Of a DNA stretch of 5,666 bases, positions 1-5,666 are shown piece after piece. Made by a program: the position numbers and the translations under genes. Source of the DNA: Candidatus Dormiibacterota bacterium (GTDB lineage Bacteria; Chloroflexota; Dormibacteria; Dormibacterales; Dormibacteraceae); NCBI GenBank assembly GCA_955652585.1, contig CATPBF010000082.1:1-5666 (forward strand), read 5' to 3'. Numbering within the stretch: the stretch's first letter is position 1; each line of letters opens with the position of its first letter. The notes beneath the pieces are model-generated. The model made no database searches and was not told where the DNA came from. It saw only the letters and a list, made by a program, of their open reading frames with translations.

Positions 1-2744
1 GGGTCGGATTAGGGCTTTTCGGCCTCGCGCTCCTGATCTTCTTCATCGCGAGCCCGATCGTTTGGTTCTTCACCGAGCAGCAGTGGTACGACTCCCTGGG
101 CTTCAAGGACGTATTCACGACTCGCGTTTCCCTGCAAGTCGCGCTGGTCATCGGCGGGTTCGCGCTCGCCTTCACCTACCTGGTCGTGAACGTGATCATC
201 GCGCTGCGCGTGCGCTCGGGACCGAGCCTGCGCGCGGTCGGGATCCGGCGCTCGAGCATTCGTGGCGCCGCCGCAGGCACAGCCCTGGGTGGGGCGGCCC
301 TGGTGGCATTGGTCCTGTCAGGTGGTGCAGGCACCCAATGGCAGAACCTGGCCATGTTCCAGCACGCCAGGCCGACGGGCATAACCGACCCGGTGCTCGG
401 GCAGGACGTCTCCTTCTATCTGCTGACGCTGCCATTCCTGCACTCGGTCGTCAACTGGGCGCTCGGACTCGGGTTCCTCACCCCGCTGCTGATCGGTTTC
501 GTCTATGCGTGGCGTGGCGAAGCATTCGACCTCAACCTGAGCCCGCCCGCGATCGCGCACCTGTCGGCGCTGCTCGCGGTCTTCGCCGTCGTGCTGGCGG
601 CGTGGATGTGGCTCGGCCGTTACGACCTTCTATATGCGCACAACAGCGACGTCGTCTGGGGTGCGGCCTACACAGACGTCAACGCCAGGCTGCCGATCGT
701 GACGTTCCTGTCGGGCGCCGCGGTCGTTCTCGCCGGCGCGCTCCTCGTGAACGTCTGGCTGCGACGGCTCTGGCTCCCGGTGACGGCGGGGCTGGTCTGG
801 GTGGCGCTCCTGCTGATCGGCCAGATCTATCCCGCGGTCGTGCAGACGGCCTTCACGACCCCGAATGCGCAGACCTACGAGCTGCCCTACATCAACCGCG
901 AGATCGCCGGCACCCGCGCCGCGTACGGGTTGTCGAATGTGACCGTCAGCAACTTCACGGGCGATCAGCCGCTGACGCTGGCGGACGTCCAGAACGACCA
1001 GGTCACGATCAACAACCTTCGGCTGTGGGACTTTCCGCCACTGAAAGACACATACGAGCAGCAGCAGACCATTCGCACGTATTACACGTTCTACGACATC
1101 GGCATCGATCGCTACACCATCAACAACCAGCCCACGTCAATGGAGATCAGCGCGCGGGAATTCGATTTCAACAAGCTGCCCGACGCGGCCAAGAACTGGG
1201 TCAACCAGCACCTCCAATACACGCATGGGTATGGGGTCGCCGCCAGCCCGGTGAATGCGGTCGACAGCCAGGGCCTGCCTGTTTACGTGGTCGGCGACAT
1301 CCCGCCCAAAGGCCAGCTGCCGATCACGCAGCCTGCCATCTACTTCGGAGAGGTCACCACCGGATACGCGCTCGCGCCCAACACCAACAAGGAGTTCGAC
1401 TATCCGTCCTCCCCCGATGTCTACACGTCATACACGGGCACGCATGGGGTGCCGATGACGGCGGTGAACCGCGCCTTATGGTCGCTCAAGCTGGGTGACT
1501 TCAACCTGCTCGTCTCGGGTCAGGTCACCGACAAGACGCTCATGCTTTACCGGCGGCAGATCCTCGATCGCGTGGGCGAGTTGGCGCCTTTCCTCAGCTT
1601 CGACTCCTCGCCGTACCTGGTCATCGTCGATGGGCGCATTTACTGGATCGTCGACGCCTATACGACCGGGGCTACGTACCCGTATTCGCAAACGGTGCCG
1701 TTCCAGAACGGGAGGATCAACTACATCCGGAACTCGGTCAAGGTCGTCATCGATGCGTACGAAGGCACCGCGGTCTTCTACGTGATCGATCCCAAAGACC
1801 CGATCATCAGCGCGTACCAGGCCACGTTCCCAACCCTGTTCACCTCTATCGACGCGATGCCTCCCGGGCTGCGGGCTCACATCCGCGTGCCCGTCGATCT
1901 GTTCAATACCCAGGTCGGCATCTACGCGACGTACCACATCACCGACCCCAAGGTGTTCTTCGCTCGCGAGGACGTGTGGGACATCCCCACGGCGCAGGAA
2001 TCGCCCGGCGCCCTGCCTACGCCCGTGTCTCCGTATTACGTGCTCTTCCGCCTACCCGGCGAGACAAACCCCGAGTACCTGCTCATCATGCCTTTCACTC
2101 CGCACGGCAAGAACAACCTCGTGTCGTGGATGGCCGTCCGCAACGACGGCGCTCAGTACGGGCAGTACGTGTCTTACGTCCTGCCGAAGGACAAGGTGAT
2201 ATTCGGCCCGCAACAGGTGGCCAACCTCATCAATCAAGACCCGGTCATATCCCGCGACTTCACCCTGTTCCACAGCAATGGATCGAACGTCCAGCAGGGC
2301 AACCTGCTCGTGGTTCCGATCGGCAACTCCTTCCTCTACTTCGAGCCCATCTACCTCAAGGCCACGTCAGGGTCGAGCATTCCCGAGCTCAAAAAGGTGA
2401 TCCTGGCCGACCAGACCCAGGTCGTTTACACGGACACACTCCAGCAGGCCATCGACCAGCTGGTGGGAACCTCGACCGCGCCGCCGCCGACAACGCCGAC
2501 CACCACTCTCACGCCGGCCCAGATTGCCCAGATCGCGGACCTGGTCACGCAGGCGAACGCGCATTACGCGGCCGCATACACCGATTTGAAGAACGGCGAC
2601 TTGGCCGGTTTCGCCAATGAGATGAAGACCGTGGGCGACATTCTTCAGCAGCTGCAGCGGATCACTGGCACTGCGGCCGCGCCGACAGGCGGAGCCTCGC
2701 CCTCGCCCGGCCGCGCCTCTCCGTCGCCCTCACACTCACCGTAA
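1..2744 (+). CDS. UPF0182 family large membrane protein, 5'-truncated by window edge
   Basis: The reading frame is open from position 3 (913 codons visible) to TAA at 2742-2744, so the true start lies upstream; the in-frame GTG at 186 falls inside a membrane helix and is not the start. Hydrophobic segments lie near visible residues 1-23, 44-66, 89-108, 135-168, 183-205, 231-251 and 256-280, followed by a soluble region of about 550 residues that is probably extracytoplasmic. UPF0182 (COG1615) hallmarks are present: QQWYDSLGF after the first helix, YELPYINREIAGTRAAYGL at 292-310, a LWDFPPLKDTY stretch, HGYGV, EFDYPSSPDVY, GRIYWIVDAYTTGATYPYS, YIRNSVKVVIDAYEG and REDVWDIP. The C-terminus has a Pro/Thr-rich linker (about 821-838), a predicted helical segment (about 838-889) and a Ser/Pro-rich tail (890-913). 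Family members usually run 900-1000 residues, so little is missing. The family's biochemical function is not established; mycobacterial relatives such as Rv3193c are annotated only as membrane proteins. Family assignment is very secure. Confidence 0.96.
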   Translation, partial: VGLGLFGLALLIFFIASPIVWFFTEQQWYDSLGFKDVFTTRVSLQVALVIGGFALAFTYLVVNVIIALRVRSGPSLRAVGIRRSSIRGAAAGTALGGAALVALVLSGGAGTQWQNLAMFQHARPTGITDPVLGQDVSFYLLTLPFLHSVVNWALGLGFLTPLLIGFVYAWRGEAFDLNLSPPAIAHLSALLAVFAVVLAAWMWLGRYDLLYAHNSDVVWGAAYTDVNARLPIVTFLSGAAVVLAGALLVNVWLRRLWLPVTAGLVWVALLLIGQIYPAVVQTAFTTPNAQTYELPYINREIAGTRAAYGLSNVTVSNFTGDQPLTLADVQNDQVTINNLRLWDFPPLKDTYEQQQTIRTYYTFYDIGIDRYTINNQPTSMEISAREFDFNKLPDAAKNWVNQHLQYTHGYGVAASPVNAVDSQGLPVYVVGDIPPKGQLPITQPAIYFGEVTTGYALAPNTNKEFDYPSSPDVYTSYTGTHGVPMTAVNRALWSLKLGDFNLLVSGQVTDKTLMLYRRQILDRVGELAPFLSFDSSPYLVIVDGRIYWIVDAYTTGATYPYSQTVPFQNGRINYIRNSVKVVIDAYEGTAVFYVIDPKDPIISAYQATFPTLFTSIDAMPPGLRAHIRVPVDLFNTQVGIYATYHITDPKVFFAREDVWDIPTAQESPGALPTPVSPYYVLFRLPGETNPEYLLIMPFTPHGKNNLVSWMAVRNDGAQYGQYVSYVLPKDKVIFGPQQVANLINQDPVISRDFTLFHSNGSNVQQGNLLVVPIGNSFLYFEPIYLKATSGSSIPELKKVILADQTQVVYTDTLQQAIDQLVGTSTAPPPTTPTTTLTPAQIAQIADLVTQANAHYAAAYTDLKNGDLAGFANEMKTVGDILQQLQRITGTAAAPTGGASPSPGRASPSPSHSP

Positions 2745-3356
2745 GGGGACGAAGCGCACCGGGAACAGCGACCGCGATATCAAGTCTTCACCGCGACGTT
2801 GATAGAGGCGCAGGTCCTGGTGCTCGTCGGTGGACCTTCCGAGCGGGATCACGAGCCGCCCATCGGGAGCCAGCTGCTCGATCAGCGCCGGCGGCACATC
2901 GGGTGAGGCGGCCGCGACCAGGATGATGTCGTAAGGCGCGTAGGCGGGCCAGCCGAACGTGCCGTCTGCAACGGCCACCTCGACGTTGGAGTAACCGAGC
3001 CGCGACAGCGTCTCCGATGCATGCTCCGCCAGCGAGGGCTCGAGCTCGAGAGTGATCACGTGGCGCACGAGGCGGCTTAGAACCGCGGCCTGGTAGCCCG
3101 ACCCGGTACCGACTTCAAGCGCGCGGTCCTCCGGCCTGGGCGCGAGCGCCTGGGTCATCAGCGCGACGACCAGCGGCTGGGAGATGGTCTGGCCGCAGTC
3201 GATGGCGAGGGCCCGGTTCTCGTAGGCGTGACGGCGCACTCGGCTGGAGAGGAACTCCTCGCGCGGAACCTCTGACATCACTTCGATGACACGCGGATCG
3301 GTGACGCCGTTGGGCAGCAGCTGCTCGGCGACCATTCTCTGCGCCGGTGTGCTCAT
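2736..3356 (-). CDS. pcm: Protein-L-isoaspartate O-methyltransferase (Pcm)
   Basis: This 206-residue cytosolic enzyme would transfer a methyl group from S-adenosylmethionine to L-isoaspartyl residues in damaged proteins, starting their repair. The length is normal for the family. The signature GQTISQP is at residues 55-61 (Ser59 lies in the substrate-binding motif), the SAM-binding motif I EVGTGSGYQ at 81-89, an acidic strand end TLELEP at 102-107, the ADG motif at 130-132, a PYDIILVAAA strand at 141-150, and the typical C-terminus VRFVPLR at 200-206. The start chosen is the ATG at 3354-3356 (MSTPAQRMV), which matches where the family's first helix begins. The frame stays open upstream to 3509, but those codons lie antisense to the next gene and have no family similarity. 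No Shine-Dalgarno is seen before the ATG. The TGA at 2736-2738 overlaps the end of the convergent UPF0182 gene by 9 bp, and the start is divergent from the HPRT fusion gene. Confidence 0.95.
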   Translation of the reverse strand: MSTPAQRMVAEQLLPNGVTDPRVIEVMSEVPREEFLSSRVRRHAYENRALAIDCGQTISQPLVVALMTQALAPRPEDRALEVGTGSGYQAAVLSRLVRHVITLELEPSLAEHASETLSRLGYSNVEVAVADGTFGWPAYAPYDIILVAAASPDVPPALIEQLAPDGRLVIPLGRSTDEHQDLRLYQRRGEDLISRSLFPVRFVPLR

Positions 3357-3377
3357 GGATCGTAAGTGACGTGAGAG

Positions 3378-3383
3378 TACAAT
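3378..3383 (+). promoter_or_regulatory. Candidate -10 element (TACAAT) for the HPRT fusion gene
   Basis: TACAAT differs from the consensus TATAAT at one position and lies in the 39-bp gap between divergent pcm and the fusion gene. Transcription would begin near 3390, about six bases before the TTG at 3396, giving an almost leaderless mRNA with no Shine-Dalgarno. I see no good -35 hexamer at 16-18 bp, where the sequence is still the start of pcm. The call rests on one hexamer and its placement. Confidence 0.4.
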
Positions 3384-3395
3384 CTCGGCGTTTCC

Positions 3396-4412
3396 TTGGC
3401 GTCGTCGGTCCAGCTTCCCGTCCCAGAAAAATGGCGCCGCCCCGTCAGGCAGCGATCGCGCCTCGTTCGGCGATCGGGCCCGGCGCACTCGCGCATAGAA
3501 TTCGCGCACCCATCTGAGCAGGAGTTCGCGCGCTTCCTCGACTACTACCGCATCCGGTGGGTCTACGAGCCGGTGTCGTTCCCGATCGCGTGGGACGGCA
3601 CACGCGTGTCAGAGATGTTCACGCCTGACTTCTACCTGCCCGAGCACGACCTCTACATCGAGCTGACGACCATGAAGCAGTCGCTCGTGACGCCCAAGAA
3701 CCGCAAGCTGCGGATGCTGCGCGAGATCTATCCCGACGTCAACGTCCGCCTTCTCTACCGCAAGGATTACCAGCAGCTCCTGGCCAAGGCGGGATATGGA
3801 GCGCTCGAGGTCCAGAACCTGCGGAAGGAGGACATCGGCAACATCCTCATCTCGCCGGTGGAGCTCGAAACCCGCCTGAGGGCGCTCGGCCGGAAGATCT
3901 CCCGCGACTACCGCGGTCGCCCGATCGTCCTGGTCGGGATCCTCAAAGGGGTGACGTTCTTCCTCGCGGATCTCGCCCGCCAGATCAAGGTCCCCTTCGT
4001 GATCGATTACCTCGACCTGAAGCGCTTCGCGGGCGCCCAGCCACGCGAGCGGGTTCGCATCGCGCGCGACATCGACTATCCGATCGAGGGTCGGCACGTG
4101 CTGCTGGTCGAGGACATCGTGAACACCGGCTTGACCCTGGACTATCTCCTGGGCGAGCTGCGCGAGCGCCGACCGGCGTCGATCGAGATCGCCACTTTGT
4201 TGGATCGCCCCGGCCGGCGCCTGGTCGAGGTGCCGGTGCGTTATGTCGGCTTCCAGATCCCCAACGACTACGTCGTCGGCTACGGGCTCGACTACCGCGA
4301 GCTCTACCGCAACCTTCCTTTCATATGTGCGCTGAAGCCGAGCGTGATCGAGCTCGACGCCGAGGTGCAGGGCCGTGCCGAAAGCACAGGCACCCCTGAG
4401 GTTGTGAAGTAG
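3396..4412 (+). CDS. hpt: Fusion: PD-(D/E)XK nuclease-like domain + hypoxanthine/guanine phosphoribosyltransferase
   Basis: A 338-residue two-domain protein. Residues about 38-135 resemble a PD-(D/E)XK nuclease fold: E41/E43 in the first helix, YEP at 57-59, TPDFYLP at 76-82, YIELT at 87-91, a basic helix TPKNRKLRMLRE at 99-110, then strand and helix to KAGY at 131-134. Residues about 145-314 are an HPRT domain: GILKG at 181-185, PRPP loop VEDIVNTGLTL at 238-248, TLLDRPGRR at 267-275, VVGYGLDY at 293-300 and YRNLPFICALKP at 304-315. HPRT normally converts hypoxanthine or guanine plus PRPP to IMP or GMP in the cytosol. Oddities: Asn243 replaces the usual catalytic Asp of EDxxDTG, Arg271 replaces the usual Lys, loop II reads LKRFAG instead of the usual SSYG type, and the nuclease motif ends in Thr91 rather than Lys. 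Purine salvage is therefore the family function but not assured. The gene symbol follows the domain only. The start is a TTG, the only usual start codon between the upstream stop (3372-3374) and the first domain; it is uncertain. Ordinary HPRTs are about 170-200 residues, so the extra N-terminus is real, not a misread start. Confidence 0.88.
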   Translation: MASSVQLPVPEKWRRPVRQRSRLVRRSGPAHSRIEFAHPSEQEFARFLDYYRIRWVYEPVSFPIAWDGTRVSEMFTPDFYLPEHDLYIELTTMKQSLVTPKNRKLRMLREIYPDVNVRLLYRKDYQQLLAKAGYGALEVQNLRKEDIGNILISPVELETRLRALGRKISRDYRGRPIVLVGILKGVTFFLADLARQIKVPFVIDYLDLKRFAGAQPRERVRIARDIDYPIEGRHVLLVEDIVNTGLTLDYLLGELRERRPASIEIATLLDRPGRRLVEVPVRYVGFQIPNDYVVGYGLDYRELYRNLPFICALKPSVIELDAEVQGRAESTGTPEVVK

Positions 4413-4417
4413 AAGCC

Positions 4418-4430
4418 GGAGCTCGGCTCC
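4418..4430 (+). other. Small GC-rich hairpin between the fusion gene and the 92-residue gene
   Basis: GGAGC (4418-4422) and GCTCC (4426-4430) form a perfect 5-bp stem with a TCG loop, starting six bases after the fusion gene's stop. An overlapping alternative pairs GGCT (4425-4428) with AGCC (4433-4436). There is no T-tract, so this does not look like an intrinsic terminator, and it may be chance in GC-rich DNA. Confidence 0.25.
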
Positions 4431-4447
4431 AGAGCCTCCTCGCCTGG

Positions 4448-4726
4448 ATGGCGCTGCAGGACTTCTCGGAGATGACTGGCGGCGACCCCAGCCTGCTCCG
4501 CCAGGTCGAGCTGATCGTCCTCGACGGCCACCGCCGCCTGTACGTCGCGAAGGGCAAGCACTGGTCGGAGCCGATCGCCTACCACTGGCTCCACTACGAA
4601 GACGCCCAGCCGGTGGCGCGGCTGGCGGAGGGCTTGCGGCGGCTGTTGCGCCAGGGGATCAAAGTCGATGCAGACGCTGTGGACAAAGCGTGCGCGGAAG
4701 GGCGCAGGAGGGGATTTTCGTATTGA
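4448..4726 (+). CDS. Uncharacterised 92-residue protein
   Basis: I do not recognise this protein. It is soluble and charged, with no signal peptide or membrane segment. By eye it has two short strands (VELIVLD at 20-26 and RRLYVAKG at 29-36) and an aromatic/His patch around residues 38-50 (HWSEPIAYHWLHY). Two likely amphipathic helices follow, at about 52-70 (rich in Arg and Leu) and 73-88, ending in a basic RRR stretch. Cys82 is the only cysteine. Codons end predominantly in G or C, as in the neighbouring genes, which supports real coding. The ATG at 4448 is the first usual start codon in a frame open from 4400; no clear Shine-Dalgarno precedes it, and Met9 is an alternative. It lies 35 bp downstream of the HPRT fusion on the same strand and could be co-transcribed. 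No function is proposed. Confidence 0.65.
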   Translation: MALQDFSEMTGGDPSLLRQVELIVLDGHRRLYVAKGKHWSEPIAYHWLHYEDAQPVARLAEGLRRLLRQGIKVDADAVDKACAEGRRRGFSY

Positions 4727-4968
4727 GCGAGGGGCTGTGTATGCCCTGTGGAAAAGAGATGCCCCAAGAGACCTTCCTGTTTACCCTGAAGTACCCTATG
4801 CGTTTTTCGCTTTCCAGCCACGGCTTGCGCCGCACCTTCCACCTACTCGACGTTCGGTATCCTCAGGTTTACCGTACTCAGCCGCTTGGGGCAAGGCGAA
4901 AGTTATCAGCGCACTAACGGCACGTCAACAGAAAAGAAAATCCGAATGCCAGGCAAATCTTTAGGGGC

Positions 4969-5011
4969 TTGACACCACATCGCGTGAGGCCGTAGGGAGC
5001 GGTCGTAGAAT
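4969..5011 (+). promoter_or_regulatory. Candidate promoter region of the thiolase gene
   Basis: A perfect -35 hexamer TTGACA lies at 4969-4974, but its best partner at normal distance is only TAGGGA (4993-4998, 18-bp spacer). A better -10, TAGAAT at 5006-5011, pairs at 16 bp with the weak GTGAGG (4984-4989) and would start transcription near 5018, giving a leader of about 26 bases that includes the Shine-Dalgarno. The sequence does not decide between the two placements. Confidence 0.4.
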
Positions 5012-5033
5012 CGGGGCACCAAGGTCGTAAGGA
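4988..5033 (+). repeat. Three imperfect direct repeats GGYCGTA upstream of the thiolase
   Basis: GGCCGTAGGGA (4988-4998), GGTCGTAGAAT (5001-5011) and GGTCGTAAGGA (5023-5033) share GGYCGTA, with starts 13 and 22 bp apart. They span both possible -10 elements and the third runs into the Shine-Dalgarno. They could be regulator half-sites or chance similarity. Confidence 0.3.
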
Positions 5034-5034
5034 G
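5029..5034 (+). promoter_or_regulatory. Ribosome binding site of the thiolase gene
   Basis: AAGGAG ends nine bases before the ATG at 5044. It is the only strong Shine-Dalgarno in front of a gene in this window and fixes the thiolase start. Confidence 0.8.
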
Positions 5035-5043
5035 ACGTTGAAC

Positions 5044-5666
5044 ATGCGCGAAGTCGTGATCGTCGAGGCTGTGCGAACACCAATCGGACGTCGCAACGGC
5101 AAGCTCAAGGAAATCCATCCGGTCGTCCTGGCATCGCTCGTGCTGAAAGAAATCGTCAGTCGCGCCGGCATCGAACCCGATTTGGTCGACGATGTGGTTT
5201 TCGGATGCGTGAGCCAGGTCGGCGAGCAATCGTTGAACATCGGACGCAACGCGTGGCTTACCGCCGGCTTCCCATTCACGACCCCCGCGACCACCGTCGA
5301 CCGCCAGTGCGGCTCGAGCCAGCAGGCTCTCCACTTCGCGGCCAACCTCATACAATCAGGCGTTTGCGACATCACGATCGCGGGCGGCGTGGAATCGATG
5401 AGCAGGGTCCCAATGGGATCCAGCGCCGTGTCGCCGGGCACGCCGTTTCCCCCCGAGCTGATGGAGCTATACGACCTCGTGCCGCAGGGAATTTCGGCGG
5501 AGCTGATGGCCCGCAAGTATGGAATCACGCGTCGGCAGATGGACGAGTTCGGGGTCCGGAGCCACAAGCTCGCCCACGAGGCGACCGAGAAGGGCTACTT
5601 CTCCTCGCAGATCATGCCTGTCGACGTGCCGGTCGAGGGCAACGGTCACACCCAGCTCTTCTCCAA
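5044..5666 (+). CDS. Thiolase (acetyl-CoA acetyltransferase / 3-ketoacyl-CoA thiolase), 3'-truncated by window edge
   Basis: The first 207 codons of a thiolase, which normally runs about 385-400 residues. Thiolases cleave 3-ketoacyl-CoA with CoA in beta-oxidation or condense two acetyl-CoA molecules. The N-terminus VVIVEAVRTPIGRRNGKL (4-21) is typical. The nucleophilic Cys89 sits in VDRQCGSSQQA (85-95), as expected near position 89, followed by IAGGVESMSRVP (112-123), another family hallmark. GEQSLNIGRNAWLTAGFP at 60-77 resembles mycobacterial FadA5/FadA6-type thiolases linked to sterol or fatty-acid catabolism, but this likeness is from memory and does not settle the substrate. The C-terminal active-site His and second Cys motifs lie beyond the window. 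The ATG start is supported by the AAGGAG ribosome binding site and by alignment with the family N-terminus. A promoter-rich intergenic region separates it from the upstream genes, so it is probably transcribed on its own or leads a separate operon. Confidence 0.95.
   Translation, partial: MREVVIVEAVRTPIGRRNGKLKEIHPVVLASLVLKEIVSRAGIEPDLVDDVVFGCVSQVGEQSLNIGRNAWLTAGFPFTTPATTVDRQCGSSQQALHFAANLIQSGVCDITIAGGVESMSRVPMGSSAVSPGTPFPPELMELYDLVPQGISAELMARKYGITRRQMDEFGVRSHKLAHEATEKGYFSSQIMPVDVPVEGNGHTQLFS

Larger units (their letters stand above)
4727..5043 (+). other. Intergenic region, less GC-rich than its surroundings
   Basis: This 317-bp stretch has no convincing gene. It is visibly richer in A and T than the flanking genes, including A-rich runs near 4930-4960 and a T-run at 4803-4807. 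It contains a short open frame from ATG 4741 to TAA 4915-4917 (58 codons), preceded by GAGGGG at 4729-4734, but its third-position G+C (37 of 58 codons) is lower than its neighbours' and I recognise no family. A weak inverted repeat pairs CGGTA (4855-4859) with TACCG (4870-4874). The last 75 bp hold the thiolase promoter candidates, imperfect direct repeats and ribosome binding site listed separately. No tRNA, intrinsic terminator or known riboswitch core was found. Confidence 0.6.

Noticed and set aside
62..1498. A 478-codon open frame on the + strand overlapping the UPF0182 gene
   Set aside because: It is in a different frame, is rich in Arg, Pro and Ala as expected for an out-of-frame translation of high-GC DNA, and conflicts with a clearly conserved UPF0182 protein.
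3359..3364. TACGAT on the minus strand as a -10 for pcm
   Set aside because: It ends two bases before the ATG, so transcription would begin inside or after the start codon, and no -35 lies at proper spacing.
3357..3509. A 51-residue N-terminal extension of Pcm
   Set aside because: The frame is open, but these codons are antisense to the fusion gene, show no Pcm similarity, and the ATG at 3354-3356 fits the family start.
3609..4097. A 162-codon minus-strand frame inside the fusion gene
   Set aside because: It is rich in Asp, Glu and Arg, as expected for a reverse-strand shadow, and opposes a conserved two-domain protein.
4731..4765. GGGGC...GCCCC as a terminator after the 92-residue gene
   Set aside because: The arms are only 5 bp, the loop is 25 bases, and no T-run follows.
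4906..5567. Long minus-strand open frames under the thiolase
   Set aside because: They are antisense shadows of a well-conserved thiolase with its own Shine-Dalgarno, and show no recognisable domains.

Overview
This is a high-GC bacterial window (clearly above 60% G+C by eye, with most codons ending in C or G). It holds five protein-coding genes. The gene types fit an Actinomycetota or Chloroflexota-like lineage: a long UPF0182 membrane protein, an FadA5/FadA6-like thiolase, and very short or absent leaders at some starts. That placement is an inference from gene content. No rRNA, tRNA, IS element, phage gene or CRISPR array is visible, and the window reads as ordinary chromosome.

Layout: (1) Positions 1-2744 (+) are the 3' 913 codons of a UPF0182-family multispanning membrane protein whose start lies upstream of the window. 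(2) Positions 2736-3356 (-) are pcm, protein-L-isoaspartate O-methyltransferase; it converges on the UPF0182 gene and overlaps its end by 9 bp. (3) Positions 3396-4412 (+), divergent from pcm across only 39 bp, encode a two-domain protein. Its N-terminal part resembles a PD-(D/E)XK nuclease fold and its C-terminal part is a hypoxanthine/guanine phosphoribosyltransferase (HPRT). (4) Positions 4448-4726 (+) encode a 92-residue protein I do not recognise, 35 bp downstream and possibly in the same transcript. (5) Positions 4727-5043 are a less GC-rich intergenic stretch that ends in a promoter-like region and a good Shine-Dalgarno. (6) From 5044 to the window end (+) runs the first 207 codons of a thiolase.

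The genes do not form one obvious pathway. UPF0182 has no settled function, Pcm repairs aged proteins, HPRT belongs to purine salvage, and the thiolase belongs to fatty-acid or sterol degradation or acetoacetyl-CoA metabolism.

The most interesting item is the nuclease-like/HPRT fusion. Its nuclease-like half has the PD...E-X-T pattern rather than PD...E-X-K. Its HPRT half has Asn where purine phosphoribosyltransferases carry the catalytic Asp of the PRPP loop, with changes at other active-site positions. Both halves keep their fold signatures while key residues have shifted, which raises the possibility of a changed or regulatory role. I cannot tell from the sequence alone whether this arrangement is already documented.
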